From contig OW285187.1 in the NCBI GenBank assembly GCA_935421135.1, positions 26,350,429 through 26,414,428 of the forward strand: a stretch of DNA of 64,000 nucleotides, given 5' to 3'. The notes below the pieces were generated by a model, which ran no database searches, was not told the origin of the DNA, and saw only the letters and a list, made by a program, of their open reading frames with translations. The stretch is from Bugulina stolonifera. Lineage: Eukaryota; Bryozoa; Gymnolaemata; Cheilostomatida; Bugulidae. Shown here piece by piece: positions 24,001 through 31,978 of this stretch (positions are counted from its first letter, which is position 1; each line of letters opens with the position of its first letter). The position numbers and the translations under genes were made by a program.

Positions 24001-24728
24001 ATATAATGTGCACCATTAGTGGTAGCTAAGGGGGTTTAGCCATTTTATACTCATATGTCATGCTATTTTAGGCAAGGATTTTTAATTTTACAATTGAGCA
24101 GTTATGGACTTGATTTCACATTCATGACAATCCCTATACCTGGCTGGGGTTTGAACCTGGAGCCTCTATGGTACCTAATCACTTGTCACAGACTGCTCAA
24201 TTGGAAGTCATTGCCTAAAATAACATTTCATATTTGTATTGTCAAATTTTGGAGATCATTTTGCAGATCCAAAGCAAAAGCTGGTATGCATGGAATGAGA
24301 TCGGGCTCATCACTCAAGGGCTACCCTGGACCAATGGAGGCTGAGAGTGAGTATAATGTATCAATGTTAAGCGATTCCTGTAGACTGGTGGGGATTCATG
24401 GTTTAGTTTACTATAGAACTACTCCCAACGAAAACGCAAAAATTATGTAGGCCTACCAATTGTGTTCTTGAACAATTTGATGGCAGAAGAATTTGACTTT
24501 GCTTCATTCAAGTTACCAAACTATAGTAATTCATACAAATACCTCCACCAAAAAACCATTTGCAAATTTGCAAACTTGCAAATTTACTAGAGTCTAGAAA
24601 GATGTGTATACCCATACCCAGGGTCGTAATATAAAATTTTTTAGGTGTTGTGATACTTTAAGCTAACCAAGCATTTTGCTGGAACCTTTGTTTATATTTT
24701 ACCAATAATAATTTTAGCATCTCAGTAA
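924..24728 (+). CDS. Gene A: MUC4-like NIDO-NIDO-AMOP-VWD-EGF type I membrane protein, 5' partial (exons 3-31)
   Basis: This is the first member of the tandem family and continues upstream of the window; exons for the signal peptide and the start of the first NIDO region are not found in 1-923. I placed 29 exons by alignment to gene B. All have GT-AG borders and the same phases, and no exon has an internal stop or frameshift, so the gene looks functional. Two exons differ in length from gene B: exon 3 is one codon shorter and exon 29 (Ser/Thr stalk) six codons shorter. The product should be a cell-surface adhesive or mucin-like receptor; that role is inferred from domain families. Exon coordinates are in the domain entries below. 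Intron 13 is expanded to 6.5 kb by a SINE and an LTR element, against 429 bp in gene B. Confidence 0.88.
1188..1339. repeat. 152-bp nearly perfect palindrome in gene A intron 3
   Basis: The halves are reverse complements about the centre 1263/1264 with about two mismatched pairs and no loop. Comparison with gene B intron 3 shows that the left arm is the native orientation (matching around 34010-34070) and the right arm is the added inverted copy. Confidence 0.87.
3340..5702 (+). CDS. Gene A exons 7-11: second NIDO region
   Basis: Exons are 3340-3563, 3755-4013, 4370-4539, 5072-5165 and 5562-5702. The segment repeats the NIDO plan with different sequence: [13 protein letters not shown], a [11 protein letters not shown] counterpart of the FWSDVDF motif, [11 protein letters not shown], and [11 protein letters not shown]. 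It ends with the exon reading [15 protein letters not shown]. The donor after exon 8 is GTTAGT and after exon 9 GTGGGT, both usable but not optimal. Exons 7-8 and the start of intron 7 are unusually close to gene B (see findings). Confidence 0.87.
6194..13409 (+). CDS. Gene A exons 12-14: AMOP domain
   Basis: Exons are 6194-6362, 6634-6811 and 13286-13409. AMOP is a cysteine-rich extracellular domain found next to VWD in MUC4, SUSD2 and ISM proteins. Visible cysteine motifs include SKCLDW, NPCPQ, SAHCYH, RQRCCYD and [12 protein letters not shown]. The frame needs the donor inside the WDR codon run at 6362, where AG joins T to make Ser; the ORF reading straight through into intron 12 is a shadow. 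The 6474-bp intron between exons 13 and 14 contains the SINE and the LTR element. Confidence 0.87.
6836..7128 (+). mobile_element. tRNA-derived SINE with 10-bp target-site duplication
   Basis: The head resembles tRNA-Glu: a GGTTAG A-box region near 6856, a loop with TTC anticodon near 6875, and the B-box GGTTCGACTCC at 6892-6902. The body follows with GGAAGAGCATCCAGCCAC. TTTATTGTAT flanks both ends (6826-6835 and 7129-7138). It is in gene A intron 13 and has no counterpart in gene B intron 13. The tRNA head lacks a proper acceptor stem, so this is not a functional tRNA gene. Confidence 0.75.
7239..8045 (+). repeat. 5' LTR with TATA box and polyadenylation signal
   Basis: TATAAA is at 7721-7726 and AATAAA at 7772-7777, about 50 bases apart, marking a plausible U3/R region. 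A GACGTCACGTC stretch just upstream resembles a CRE-type site. The ORF readings inside the LTR on both strands are shadows. Confidence 0.9.
8047..8066 (+). other. Primer-binding site, tRNA-Leu type
   Basis: One base after the LTR, TGG begins a 20-base match to the 3' end of a tRNA including CCA. The complement reads GAATCCCACCGCTGCCACCA, which I recognise as the 3' end of an animal tRNA-Leu. This would prime minus-strand synthesis. Confidence 0.8.
8067..8434 (+). other. Retroelement leader between primer site and Gag
   Basis: These 368 bases carry no ORF of note. They are rich in repeated CCGACC/GGCCGACC motifs, shared with the rest of the element, and could hold the packaging signal. Confidence 0.4.
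8435..9295 (+). CDS. gag: Retroelement Gag-like protein (286 aa)
   Basis: The ORF starts at the first ATG after the leader. Residues about 25-180 look like a retrotransposon Gag capsid region ([43 protein letters not shown]). The C-terminal part is Pro- and basic-rich. No CCHC zinc knuckle is present, so nucleic-acid binding may rest on the basic tail or on the zinc-finger-like segment of the downstream ORF. The last 46 bases overlap the next ORF in the -1 register. Confidence 0.82.
   Translation: MASDIDRLVEVIGQYIEVARPQPPQPSFKTPQFDGQGDVEFFIEQFLTIAEANDWSPAAMYLHLREALKGPAQECGRPGTSEGIFEALRARYGLTDKEARLQLIQLRKDPGMSLQEHATLVKKLVHVAFQELPEAHRRVLAVENFSNSLEDGHLQRHLLAINPRDVDSAVRAGNDFLLVKGPSRGSKAHQIRAVTEPEPETPQINTVDSDLTWINDLKEAIQTLSQEVRRLRGLLDAPRAPGPRNRPSWQTSKKPGPPPKRTNGNTPPTYPEPPVPESGKGSGPRQ
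9250..12102 (+). CDS. Retroelement protease plus unknown C-terminal region, in -1 frame to Gag
   Basis: The frame is open from 9250 and has no convincing ATG near its start; the codon at 9400 is GTG, so expression by frameshift from Gag is likely. Counting residues from 9400, the retropepsin active site [13 protein letters not shown] is at 27-39 and GVLGMPYL at 99-106. Residues about 147-273 hold four copies of a 32-residue repeat ([16 protein letters not shown] type). Around 630-680 there are two zinc-finger-like motifs (YCRLC...H and FCSCG...H), and about 823-890 looks like a coiled coil. No reverse transcriptase or integrase motifs are seen. The stop codon lies three bases inside the 3' LTR. 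Confidence 0.82.
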   Translation, partial: AASTRVGKRLRPETVEAGTRALQVPHTSHISISEDRPKYPVGKADPPSKTVTQVTYVKPHVPSLYIQGRLCSQDVTLLLDTGCTTNLISPRILKKLQRPDLEVLPVSQPYGKMADGSTLRFEGMVRLPMVVGRTFSQELFLIGSIPEDGVLGMPYLTKHKCSVNCHTAKVYTSRDQWPCVNRTGSPYTLRTMPEMKPSTPPPDVDDPCRRPGHPHRGPGAEGGTDNSVPSTPAPDADDQCRRQGHPNRGSRAEGGTGSSSLSTPAPDVDDQCRRQGHPHRGSRAEGGKGSLPPSTTPHGVEVQCRRPGHPIGGLEAEGGTAKKKRPVEDQGRQAKKPRIQERRQGTNRLEEGAVDYFQHPIFPPPDWGRGSKGRPSYVRMLTPYTRENRPLSYRRKARWKRGRPPEVILERIHHKWAAQTTTCRRPTRPGPCLLPNSTDRSGDPDNLEIKIDLTTGVRQVHFRRNVALLHGEKPAIADITSHTRRRTRAAPTPIKGQDPDGSPSTFTTTTQSTPSRTTEYSIRDSSTKTVPSLVGLLMDLPGEPIDLDEVLLLLDDDDLYADLGNSSRDEVVPVGSGHTEVPSVLRDDAVLADSDMHRLPSGTTSDTHMYSNDIVHHVTESGDEDDSAYANIDNLNDQPLVSTLSLIETSPETPMPQSQLCWISPRTSSDIRRTARCKGRNSYCRLCKLEGTENTIKAHTRQHFTQFFCSCGVSARDAETVYRHQSQTGHGAIQYEVDSHMFQLFLKAMKLDKRVAYPSCIPADVGPKPFTIPAPPEAEARAAVVRLTPPPAPKKTSKRKSPWERLGSPKRPQTRMDPPALDHRGTDTYDIPKRRPRPPKARTGSDKAVPLSTSPPDTKNTKKTLESRTPTAEFQKERERLCATLNNRLGRLRHQLHILQQRLLHSHVRDRLTIVQQTEAVQDEISLHQRLTEQILRHTRRDSAKDRGAM
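9268..9312 (+). promoter_or_regulatory. Putative -1 ribosomal frameshift signal (Gag to protease ORF)
   Basis: The heptamer G GGA AAA (9268-9274) is in the X XXY YYZ register of the Gag frame. After a 6-base spacer, GGCCCGAG (9281-9288) can pair perfectly with CTCGGGCC (9305-9312), giving an 8-bp stem with a 16-base loop. A -1 slip moves ribosomes exactly into the protease frame, which is open here. Confidence 0.75.
12082..12097 (+). other. Candidate polypurine tract
   Basis: AAGGATCGGGGGG with a run of six G ends three bases before the 3' LTR. It is the expected position for the plus-strand primer, though the tract is interrupted by TC and overlaps the end of the protease ORF. Confidence 0.55.
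12098..12904 (+). repeat. 3' LTR
   Basis: It is the same length as the 5' LTR, with two visible substitutions (near 12477 T/C to the 5' copy near 7618, and near 12795 G/A to 7936). TATAAA is at 12580-12585 and AATAAA at 12631-12636. Confidence 0.92.
13612..13913. mobile_element. Fold-back element with >110-bp inverted arms, gene A intron 14
   Basis: GGTACTGACAGTTATTTTTT at the left returns inverted at the right (ending GTACC at 13913), and the arms continue through TGCTCATTCAG, AGCTTTCATGTATTT and CTCTAGGC. Arms are roughly 85-90% matched around a short centre near 13760. Gene B intron 14 lacks it. Confidence 0.75.
13933..14083. repeat. 13-bp minisatellite, about 11 units, gene A intron 14
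   Basis: CTGGTGCCATTCG repeats nearly perfectly from 13933 to 14075 with a partial unit after. Because 13 is not a multiple of 3, all frames show periodic ORFs, which are not genes. Gene B has a diverged counterpart at the same intron position. Confidence 0.93.
14137..16716 (+). CDS. Gene A exons 15-18: von Willebrand factor D domain
   Basis: Exons are 14137-14283, 14750-15030, 15930-16098 and 16450-16716. The domain opens with [13 protein letters not shown] (GDPH codons at 14148-14159), the typical VWD start, followed by [11 protein letters not shown]. Later [18 protein letters not shown] is the usual VWD end motif. In MUC2, MUC4 and MUC5AC the GDPH bond is cleaved autocatalytically; this is known of the family and inferred here. 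Exon 16 begins with GT that completes a Ser codon split by the intron. Confidence 0.87.
14384..14450 (-). other. tRNA-like relic, gene A intron 15
   Basis: On the minus strand a GGGTTCAAACCCC B-box-like stretch is flanked by short self-complementary arms. A related minus-strand stretch lies at about 24138-24170. Gene B intron 15 lacks it, so it is an insertion, perhaps a SINE fragment or tRNA pseudogene. Confidence 0.35.
16899..17707 (+). CDS. Gene A exons 19-20: post-VWD beta-rich segment leading into the first EGF
   Basis: Exons are 16899-17113 and 17595-17707. The sequence [15 protein letters not shown] and [13 protein letters not shown] is rich in alternating hydrophobic residues, like the small beta-sandwich that follows VWD in MUC4 and SUSD2; I do not assign it to a named family. 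Exon 20 ends with [10 protein letters not shown], the first half of an EGF module completed in exon 21. Intron 19 (17114-17594) contains a short hairpin around 17320-17353. Confidence 0.82.
18002..20174 (+). CDS. Gene A exons 21-25: EGF-like repeat array
   Basis: Exons are 18002-18151, 18266-18435, 18805-18924, 19210-19461 and 20052-20174. Together with the end of exon 20 they encode about seven EGF modules. Exons 22, 23 and 25 carry DIDEC starts and exon 24 has EVDEC, the signature of calcium-binding EGF, with aromatic positions such as GSYNC and GGYDC. Most module exons begin in phase 1, so they can be gained or lost without frame damage. Intron 21 (18152-18265) is almost identical in gene B. 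Confidence 0.88.
20353..22623 (+). CDS. Gene A exons 26-28: membrane-proximal module with RSKR cleavage site
   Basis: Exons are 20353-20450, 21060-21172 and 22436-22623. The segment reads [14 protein letters not shown], then a cysteine pair (NLCSQTVC), then TRSKRST followed by [18 protein letters not shown]. The R-S-K-R motif is split between exons 27 and 28 and fits the furin consensus. I do not recognise a named domain; a SEA-like or stalk role is possible. Introns 26 and 27 carry a fold-back element and a hAT-like MITE that gene B lacks. Confidence 0.82.
20606..20920. mobile_element. Fold-back MITE with GACAGTTCGAAAC repeats, gene A intron 26
   Basis: The left end carries several GACAGTTCGAAAC-type blocks and the right end their complements (GTTTCGAACTGTC). 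Gene B intron 26 reads straight across the site (GAGTATATATATG), giving an empty-site comparison. The unit ends CCCTTTACC, the complement of the GGTAAGGGG start of a related element at 59990. Confidence 0.7.
21282..22101. mobile_element. hAT-like non-autonomous element with perfect 8-bp TSD, gene A intron 27
   Basis: Terminal inverted repeats TAGGCCTGCAACGATTC and its complement bound 820 bases. GTGCCAAC is duplicated exactly at 21274-21281 and 22102-22109. No transposase ORF is present. Inside are five copies of a 16-bp unit (GTTGCAGTAGTTCTTC, 21576-21655) and an antisense tRNA-like stretch with a GGTTCGAATC box (about 21904-21973). Gene B intron 27 has no element. Confidence 0.88.
23646..24728 (+). 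CDS. Gene A exons 29-31: Ser/Thr stalk, membrane helix and cytoplasmic tail
   Basis: Exons are 23646-23853, 24267-24346 and 24718-24728 (stop TAA at 24726-24728). After a Ser/Thr/Pro-rich stalk comes one hydrophobic helix of about 23 residues ([20 protein letters not shown] onward), a basic stop-transfer run (CKKKQKR), and a short tail ending TSQ. The stalk is six codons shorter than in gene B. The topology is type I: extracellular N-terminus and a short intracellular C-terminus. Confidence 0.86.
24053..24233. mobile_element. Small inverted-repeat element, gene A intron 29
   Basis: ATGCTATTTTAGGCAA (24060 onward) and CAATTGAGCAGT (24091-24102) return inverted as ACTGCTCAATTG (24192-24203) and TTGCCTAAAATAACAT (24211-24226). 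The centre has a minus-strand GGTTCAAACC tRNA-like box. The element is missing from gene B. Confidence 0.6.
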
Positions 24729-25084
24729 GCCAACATGCTATCCAGTGATGACAGATTGAGCTGACTAGAAGGTAACTGAAAGATAAGTTTAACTTACATG
24801 TACTTCTAGCTAACTTACTTCTAGCTTACTTACCATGTATTAAATTTTAAATTCTCTGACTAATACTGTACTTGGTTTGATGCTTTAATATGTAGAGTAC
24901 TGTTTCAACAGAGTTGATAGTATTATTTGATATGTTCTGCTCACACTGGTAGCACTGATAGATTAAAGTGTATAAAGTTGAACCTTGCAATATTGAATGT
25001 TAATATAAAAGTATGTGATATTACTATGCAATGTATATTTCCAGGTGGCTTTATCCGCCATTATATTTAATAGAAAAATGAAAA
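24729..25084 (+). other. Gene A 3' UTR with a probable intron
   Basis: Sequence after the stop matches gene B up to AGAAG followed by a GTAACT donor at 24772. The match resumes after a CCAG acceptor at 25044 with GTGGCTTTA. The same arrangement in both genes supports a spliced 3' UTR (24729-24771 joined to 25045 onward). No clean AATAAA is visible close downstream in gene A, so the cleavage site is unknown. Confidence 0.5.
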
Positions 25085-27163
25085 CTACATCAAATTGTAC
25101 AACATCTACTTCCCAAATTTCCAGAACAACTCGAGATGAGAAACAGTTAAAGTGCTACTTCCACATTCCACACTAGTAGTAATGGTATATAACGTAATAG
25201 GTATTTTTCAGAATGTAAATTGGATAATCTATAATAAATAATTATGATTTTACAATCATTATATTGTATGACCGTTTCTGCTCCAACTTCTGCCAATATT
25301 ATAACATTTCTTTTCAACTTTCCAAGCAACAATAGTATTGTTGGTCCTCACACTGGGTAATGTGTCATGGCATAAAATTGGTTCCCAATAATATTGTATC
25401 AATATCCAACACTATTGTGGCAAAATATGCAGTTTAAATATGGCTGGGCATTGATATTATGGCTGAACATCAGTCTAAAAATTACAGAACATTTAGTAAA
25501 TAACATCATCTCCCAATATTGATGACACGACAGACAATATCCAATCAATACCTGTATGTTGCTTGAGATATAACCTTACTTGGTGGGTGAATTGATATGA
25601 TGTAAAATTTTTTGGTACATTAACATTGCATACATATAAATTATTGTGTAGTAATCAGGTAATGTTATATTTTTCTATGAAACTAAAAATTTTGTAATGG
25701 TACATTGTATTGTATTATATGCCTAAACATTTTGTCCTTTTTTATAAAACTTTGCTTCACTGCACTGCTAAGCTTATTATTATCATTTCTCTTTACTACC
25801 AACTTACATTGTATATCATACGGATTTTGGTGTGGTTGTCTTTTTAATGATCCATATTATTTTACCACCTCAATTATAAACTCAAACAGTTATTTTGATT
25901 TCACAATACATGATTTGCAGAGCCATGCGCTTCTCATTTAATATATCTTCAATATTTTTTCGGATAATTTTAGCATATTATGTATATAATGAACCAAATC
26001 TTATTAAGTTTTATTTATAAAAGTAAACCTGGCAGTGGAAGAAAGAACTCCTATGTAGAATGTATTACAAGTTCCTTGTTGCAGTTCATAAATGTACCTA
26101 ATGGGGGTATTATAATATCATGGTACAAGGTGCAGTGCAGCAGTAGTGTAGGCAAACTAGTGTATAGAAGTGGTGTAGCATGTGTTTCTCTGACTACAAC
26201 TTGCTATCTGGTACAGTTACAACCTACGTCTGGTAGATCTGAATCTAGTATGCGATTAACTTTTACTCCTACCAACCGTAGCGACTGCTAGCTAGATACC
26301 TAATGCAGGTCTAATTGCATCTACTAGTATATAATATACCATACATGTCAGAATTCATTGTACAGTAGTTATAGATCATGAATGTAACAAATTGTCTATG
26401 ATATACCAGAATAAGGCAGATTAACTGCAGATATGGCAACGCTCCGTGAAATGATTTACATTTTACCGCAAGCCAAGTCAATAAATGAAAGTAAGTAATG
26501 CTGCCTAAATGCACAGCAACCAATATTTTATGACTGAAGCAGTCAACACATCCCCGCTTTTATTAAATAGTTGACGTCCATTTTGACTTCTAACTGTTGT
26601 TACAATCCTGTTTCCATCACACAGTAGAGGTAGACTGAGGCCAAGCTAAGCTCTATAACTCTTTCGGAGTTTAGAAAATCACTGCAAACAGACAATCAAT
26701 TTTTCTTAGATGGGGAGCGATTCTAATACATTTTCTGCTAGAATTTCCCTTAGTTTCACATTTGTCCTTGAACATTCGCATTAACATTAAACATGCAAAA
26801 GTGCCTGTCATATCAGTGTGGTTCAATTTCATCAGCAAAATTTTCTTGCTCCTAATTGATTCCCGGGTTCACAAGTTGAGATGCTTACTGTAAACATAAT
26901 GAATTATCGGTTATCAAAAATTGTTATATGTATAAATTTAGTACATGCATGATCTGGAGTTATTGCTTGTCAAAACTGAACGTTGCAAGAAAGCTTTGGC
27001 CCTTTCGATGTCTAATTCTGATAGTAGGGCCACGTATTTCCAATGAAATAAGCACTTTCGGATCTGGAATGTTTGTTCACAGTTGTCTTCCGCTGAACAA
27101 GCGAGATCAAGAAGAGATACAACACGCATGTAACATCATATTGATTGGCCACTCAGCATCTGT
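25085..27163. other. A-B spacer, first part: no gene seen
   Basis: The sequence is AT-rich with stop codons in all frames and only short ORFs lacking family resemblance. The 26928-27263 reading frame runs into the MITE and is not credible. Confidence 0.5.
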
Positions 27164-27171
27164 CTATTTAC

Positions 27172-27888
27172 TAGAGGTGGAACGAGACAGCATTTTTGGA
27201 TTCGAGACAAGATTCGAGACACTACTTCTAAAAACTTCGAGACAAGACGAGATTGGGTTTTAGGATTCAAGGGAATTTTCCTAAAAAAGTTTGCCAAATT
27301 TTATATATCTGCATGTTAGAACTCCAATAGTTTCAATTGCTACTCTGTAAACTCTGTATTTTATCATTATGCATTTCAATAAAAGGTGAACAGAAGGCTG
27401 TGAAATATATTGAACATGTATTTCATGTACATTACATTGTATGTACATGGGTACTAAAATAATAATGTAATTTGACAAATTAGTATGGAGTTATGTTTCC
27501 TTTAATGAAATAATCTCACGAGTAGACAACTGTTGGTAAGGACATAACATTGCATTGTGGGAGTGGTGATTGACAGTCGTTAGTAATTCTGTATTACTTG
27601 TAGTGATCGACTAGTAGCTCAGCGTTAGCTGCAATGCTATTGCTAGGAAATCCGTGCTGGGAATGTACATGTAGGTAATATTACTAATAATTTGAATAAT
27701 AATTTCTATTTGATAGATTTGTTGTTGGTGAGCAATTAATTGTATTACAATTATTAATTTACTATAAGTAAAAATTATTAGCTGCTATTTGTTTTCCAGT
27801 CTCGAATACTAATTGCCATCTCGAGAGGACTTTCGAGACAAGACAATTCGATACGAGACTCGAGATCTCGAGTCTCATTCCACCTCTA
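27172..27888. mobile_element. hAT-like MITE, 717 bp, in the A-B spacer
   Basis: TAGAGGTGGAACGAGAC at the left is matched by the complement of TAGAGGTGGAATGAGAC at the right. The flanks CTATTTAC (27164-27171) and CTATTTAT (27889-27896) are an 8-bp duplication with one change. Subterminal CGAGAC repeats are abundant. No coding capacity is seen. Confidence 0.87.
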
Positions 27889-27896
27889 CTATTTAT

Positions 27897-28895
27897 TAGG
27901 AGTTATGTTCCCTGTAGTAATGCCAACATTCATTAACAAAGTAACAGGGGTCAATTCATCCAGCACTATAATTGTGACTGGAATTCAACAACTATATGGC
28001 ACACTGCATTTGCTGTATAAACAAGTTATCTCTCCTAAAATAATATACTGGCCTATCCTATTGGTAATCTTAGTTTTGTTAGGATAGTTGTGTAAAATAC
28101 CGATATTAGTGTCTCATAAAAAAAACTCATGAATAAATAGAGTTCTGCATGTCACATACCAAAAATGAGTATAAACACATTTTTCTGTAAAATGTTAAAT
28201 AATAGTTGAATATTCAGCAGGTCCATCATTCTATACAATATAGACATCAAACTTACCACTATTATCCCTTTTGAGATATTATATTACTCCATATTATATT
28301 GTTTAATTTGAATTTAATTTAACTGCTGCTTGTATTATTAGGCTTGATAGATAACTTACATGTACATCTCCAACAATGCATCATTTAGGCAGAAAATTAT
28401 ACGCCTACATGACTAATCAATTTCGTTGAAAAATTGGTGAGAAAATAGACTTCTCGACCACAATACAATATTATACCTCATGTACATGTAGATAATAAAC
28501 AGTATTTTATCATCATTAACAGAACCAGTTTAGTTTTGCGATAAATTAATTATTGTTTATAGTGTGATGTTGATAATACAATGGGTGGAAAAGAGGAAGT
28601 TACTACAGCTAAGCGATAGCCTGTGCTGCCTAACACTGCTAATCTATTGAAGGGGTGGGGTTATATCTCTTGCTGACTAACCCAAAAGCTAAGCACACAG
28701 CTGTAGATAAATAGATCTAACAGTTTCGTTTTACTTGTAATTCTTACTACAGAGGAATGAGTAGCACATCTGATGTAATTGGCAGTAAAGCATCCTTAAA
28801 TCTGTGAGGTTCTATTAACAAGTGCATGCTGGTTGACTGCGAATCTTAGGTGAGTTCATATTCCTACCAGTAAGATTTTTAAGCATTCCATATAT
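27897..28895. other. A-B spacer, second part: no gene seen
   Basis: Only AT-rich sequence and short ORFs. The 60-residue frame directly after the MITE has no family resemblance. Confidence 0.5.
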
Positions 28896-29652
28896 TGTGG
28901 TGACGCAGGACATTTCAGTATATAGCGCCAGCCTACCCGGCTGACATTTATGCTCACTAAGTGCCTGGTAGTTGTCTTACTCAACTCATACTCGTCTAAT
29001 TACTCTTGTACTTACCTTATTATGTGTACATGTACTCATACTTGTTCATAACTACCTTTATTATGCAATTCTTGGACTATTGGTTGTAACTTGCTTTATA
29101 ATCTATGTATAACTTGCCTTCTATACCTATGTGATGGGGCCGATGTCTCAGAATTAGTTGCAATAAATTTGCATGTAATATGTTTGATTAACATCATTTT
29201 AAGCATCTTTTGTAAAAGGCAGACCTTAATGAGGTTGGACCTCGTCATTTTGGCAGACATCTTGTTGTGCAATTTCCTGACGATGCTACGTCATCCTTTT
29301 ACGGGAAACTTTTACCTGAAACGCAATAGTAATGTATATAAAGCGTGTGCTCTGTCAGTTGATGCTTGGACTTCAATAAAGTCACATCTATGATACTGCT
29401 TATACAGAGTCTTCTTTCATAGCTAAGCTAGTTCCAGCTCTTGGCCCCATTGAACCATGAAGCCTGAACTTCCTACTAAGATAGAACATACTCCTTCTCA
29501 AGATTGATCTAAGCATTGACCTGTGACCTATGGGTCGTACTGAATAAATACTATAACTACAAATTCTGTTCACTCTATCAGGAAGGCCTAGCACCACTGA
29601 TAGGCTCTTCCCACACACGTACTATCATACCAGTGTGCCAGTAGATGCTACA
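28896..29652 (+). mobile_element. Solo LTR related to the 7239 element, 757 bp
   Basis: It starts TGTGGTGACGCAGGACATTTC, close to the 5' end of the full element, and ends CTACA, with ATAT duplicated at 28892-28895 and 29653-29656. Shared blocks include GTGCCTGGTAGTTGT, CATCTTGTTG and CAATTTCC. TATAAA is at 29337-29342 and AATAAA at 29375-29380. Divergence is far higher than between the two young LTRs. Confidence 0.82.
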
Positions 29653-29656
29653 ATAT

Positions 29657-31908
29657 TATTTAATGAATGACAATGCATATGTAACTACCCATTACCATGC
29701 ATACTTTCACTGTTAATAGTATTATACTTATATTATAAATTACTGCTGGACCCACAATTTACATAGTATTATTACACAGACTACTGAGGGGAGGAGAGAA
29801 TAATGTGTTTCATATAATTCTGAAGAGATTGACAAATCTTTTGCCAATCAGAATGTCAGCAATGGCTGATTAAAGCGACATGGATCTATAAAATTATCTT
29901 CTCTCGTCTCTTTCAATTGATGACTTCCTCATGAAAAAAAAACTTTTATATTCTGAGTTAAGAAGTTTATTAACTTCGTAAAAAATCTGAATCCAGATGA
30001 AGAAAAGGTTTTTTCGCATGGGGTCGTCATTATTGTGTCTATGTCTCCCCCTCAACCCCCAACCATAAATTGGTGAAAATTGAATAATGCGCCACGAATA
30101 ATGATGTGATTACGTCAAAATTAATCAAAATTTCCCCTGCTTTTTTTTATAATGATAGGAAGGTGGACAATGTCAGTAGGCTGATAGTCCATCTTCAATA
30201 TTAATACAACTTTTCAGTTTTAAAATTATAAATATTTGTACTTGTATTATTAATAGGCCAATTATAGCCCAATTAAGTGCTACAGTCATGTACATGCACA
30301 TGTATATATACTTAGTTATCAAAGGTAATATAGCCATCTACATTGTACTTGCATGGTATGTACGTTCATCTATGTCATTACCTACATGTAAATGTCAGAT
30401 GTGGCATAATTCTACATCTACTGATTAAAAACTAACTGGCCTCGATCTAAAGCTAATAATAGCAAGCACTGAAGTTACTGTGGAAAGCTGTACTAAGATT
30501 CTGTTATCAAAATAAGTGTTACTAGTTGAAGAGGCTATTATAATAAAAGTGGTAAAACAACAAGGAAATGCTGTAACCAAGGAGCAAACAAACTAATATA
30601 CTGCTAGATAAGAACTTGATATTAGATTTACAGGTGTACTTGTATACCTGTTGTATGCTCAAGATATTTGAACTTTTTAAATTCGTACATGTAATTATCA
30701 CTATTGTTGCCTATTTGCCAACTTCAAGTGCACTTTATTTTATAAAGACTTTTTAGCCTGGCTGCTGCCATTACACCCTGGTAATTAATTGTGCCAACAG
30801 CAAGCGTGTCATTCTTCCCTTAGTTCCACGTTGTTGGTCTACACAGACAGAATGGAGCAACGCATTCAGTCACACGACCAATTTTTGCCTTTATCTTCCT
30901 ATGCTTTTTGCATAACACGGATTTTTGTTGATAAATTGAAGATTCTGAAAACAGGTTGACTTGTGAAATTGAATAGCTCAGGTACAAATAGGTTTTGTGC
31001 TAATTAAGTTTCAATGAATTATATCGTAACTCCTCAACAATACGTCTATATAAAAGACAATCATCTGACTTTGGTTAGAATCGATGAAACTGCAATCTAC
31101 ATCATAAAGTAAATTAATAGTACCACAAAGTCGAGAATTCTGTAAAGAAATATAGTTCCCAGCTGAAAAATCGGACACATTTTGCACCCAGCCACTAACT
31201 ATAAGATGCACGGAGCCTTTGTATCTAAGCCTCATTGCATACTTCTAGAGCATTGTAGGCCACTATCTCATATGAACACTCTACACTGTTTGATATCGCA
31301 GTGGTAGTCGTACCCAACACACTGTAGCATCTTAAAGCTCCACACAATCTATAATCTACATAGGATTGTTTGCTTTACTCTGGTCCTTGAAGATTGCCTT
31401 CTCTTGGCATATCTGATGCATCAACAATTAGTAGTGGAAGAGAGAATTGTTGGTAAAACTCTTATACATCAACAACTTGCTTCACTACAGAGCCAGTTCT
31501 CTAAAACGCAAAAATTAATTTTTGAATTGGTAAAATATACATTGACACTAATTGAAGGGTACTTTTACCCCATTTTGTTTCAGAGGTGCTGTTTTTTCGT
31601 GTCTTAGCAGCGTAATCTTGATTTTGATTGTAAGTCAAACACACTAGCTAATTTCAAGGATGCTTCAGTTTAGGCATACTCGTACAGTATTGCTTTAACT
31701 TTTCCCACATTTCCTAGAGTCCGTTTAAATTAGTAATTTCCTCTTTTAATTGCTCAAAATTTTTGCAACAATATTTTACTTTAGACCCAGAAAAAATATT
31801 TTGGTCCATTTTATTGTCCACATTATATGCCTCAGTCAATCGTGGTAGGCTAGCATGTGAGACAAACCTGATGATTGTAGGTTTAGCAGTCAGCGAATTC
31901 CCAGCAGC
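29657..31908. other. A-B spacer, third part and upstream region of gene B
   Basis: No gene or clear transposon is seen. Regulatory elements of gene B should lie toward its right end, but I cannot point to a TATA box or other site with confidence. Confidence 0.45.
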
Positions 31909-31978
31909 ATGGCTACCAGAACTGACCGCATCATTGGTGTGCTGCTAGCCTTCCTAGTTGGAGCCTACTGTACTTCAG
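31909..31978 (+). CDS. Gene B exon 1: start codon and signal peptide
   Basis: The 70-base exon encodes a 23-residue N-terminus with two Arg near the start, a hydrophobic core ([14 protein letters not shown]) and a small-residue end (TSG), a standard secretory signal. The GT donor follows directly at 31979. Gene C exon 1 is also exactly 70 bases and ends in the same phase, which supports this start. The bases before the ATG (GCAGC) give a good eukaryotic start context. Confidence 0.87.

Larger units (their letters stand above)
1744..24717 (+). other. Remaining gene A introns over 300 bp
   Basis: I see nothing gene-like or clearly mobile in introns 4 (1744-2657), 8 (4014-4369), 9 (4540-5071, with TACATGTACATTG palindromic repeats at 4880-4915), 10 (5166-5561), 11 (5703-6193), 16 (15031-15929), 17 (16099-16449), 22 (18436-18804), 24 (19462-20051), 28 (22624-23645) and 30 (24347-24717). 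Confidence 0.5.

Noticed and set aside
924..24728. Gene A as a pseudogene because of its many insertions and weak donors
   Set aside because: All insertions are intronic, every exon keeps frame and phase with gene B, and no internal stop was found.
26928..27263. A 111-codon ORF in the A-B spacer
   Set aside because: Its second half is the left end of the MITE, and the first half resembles no protein known to me.
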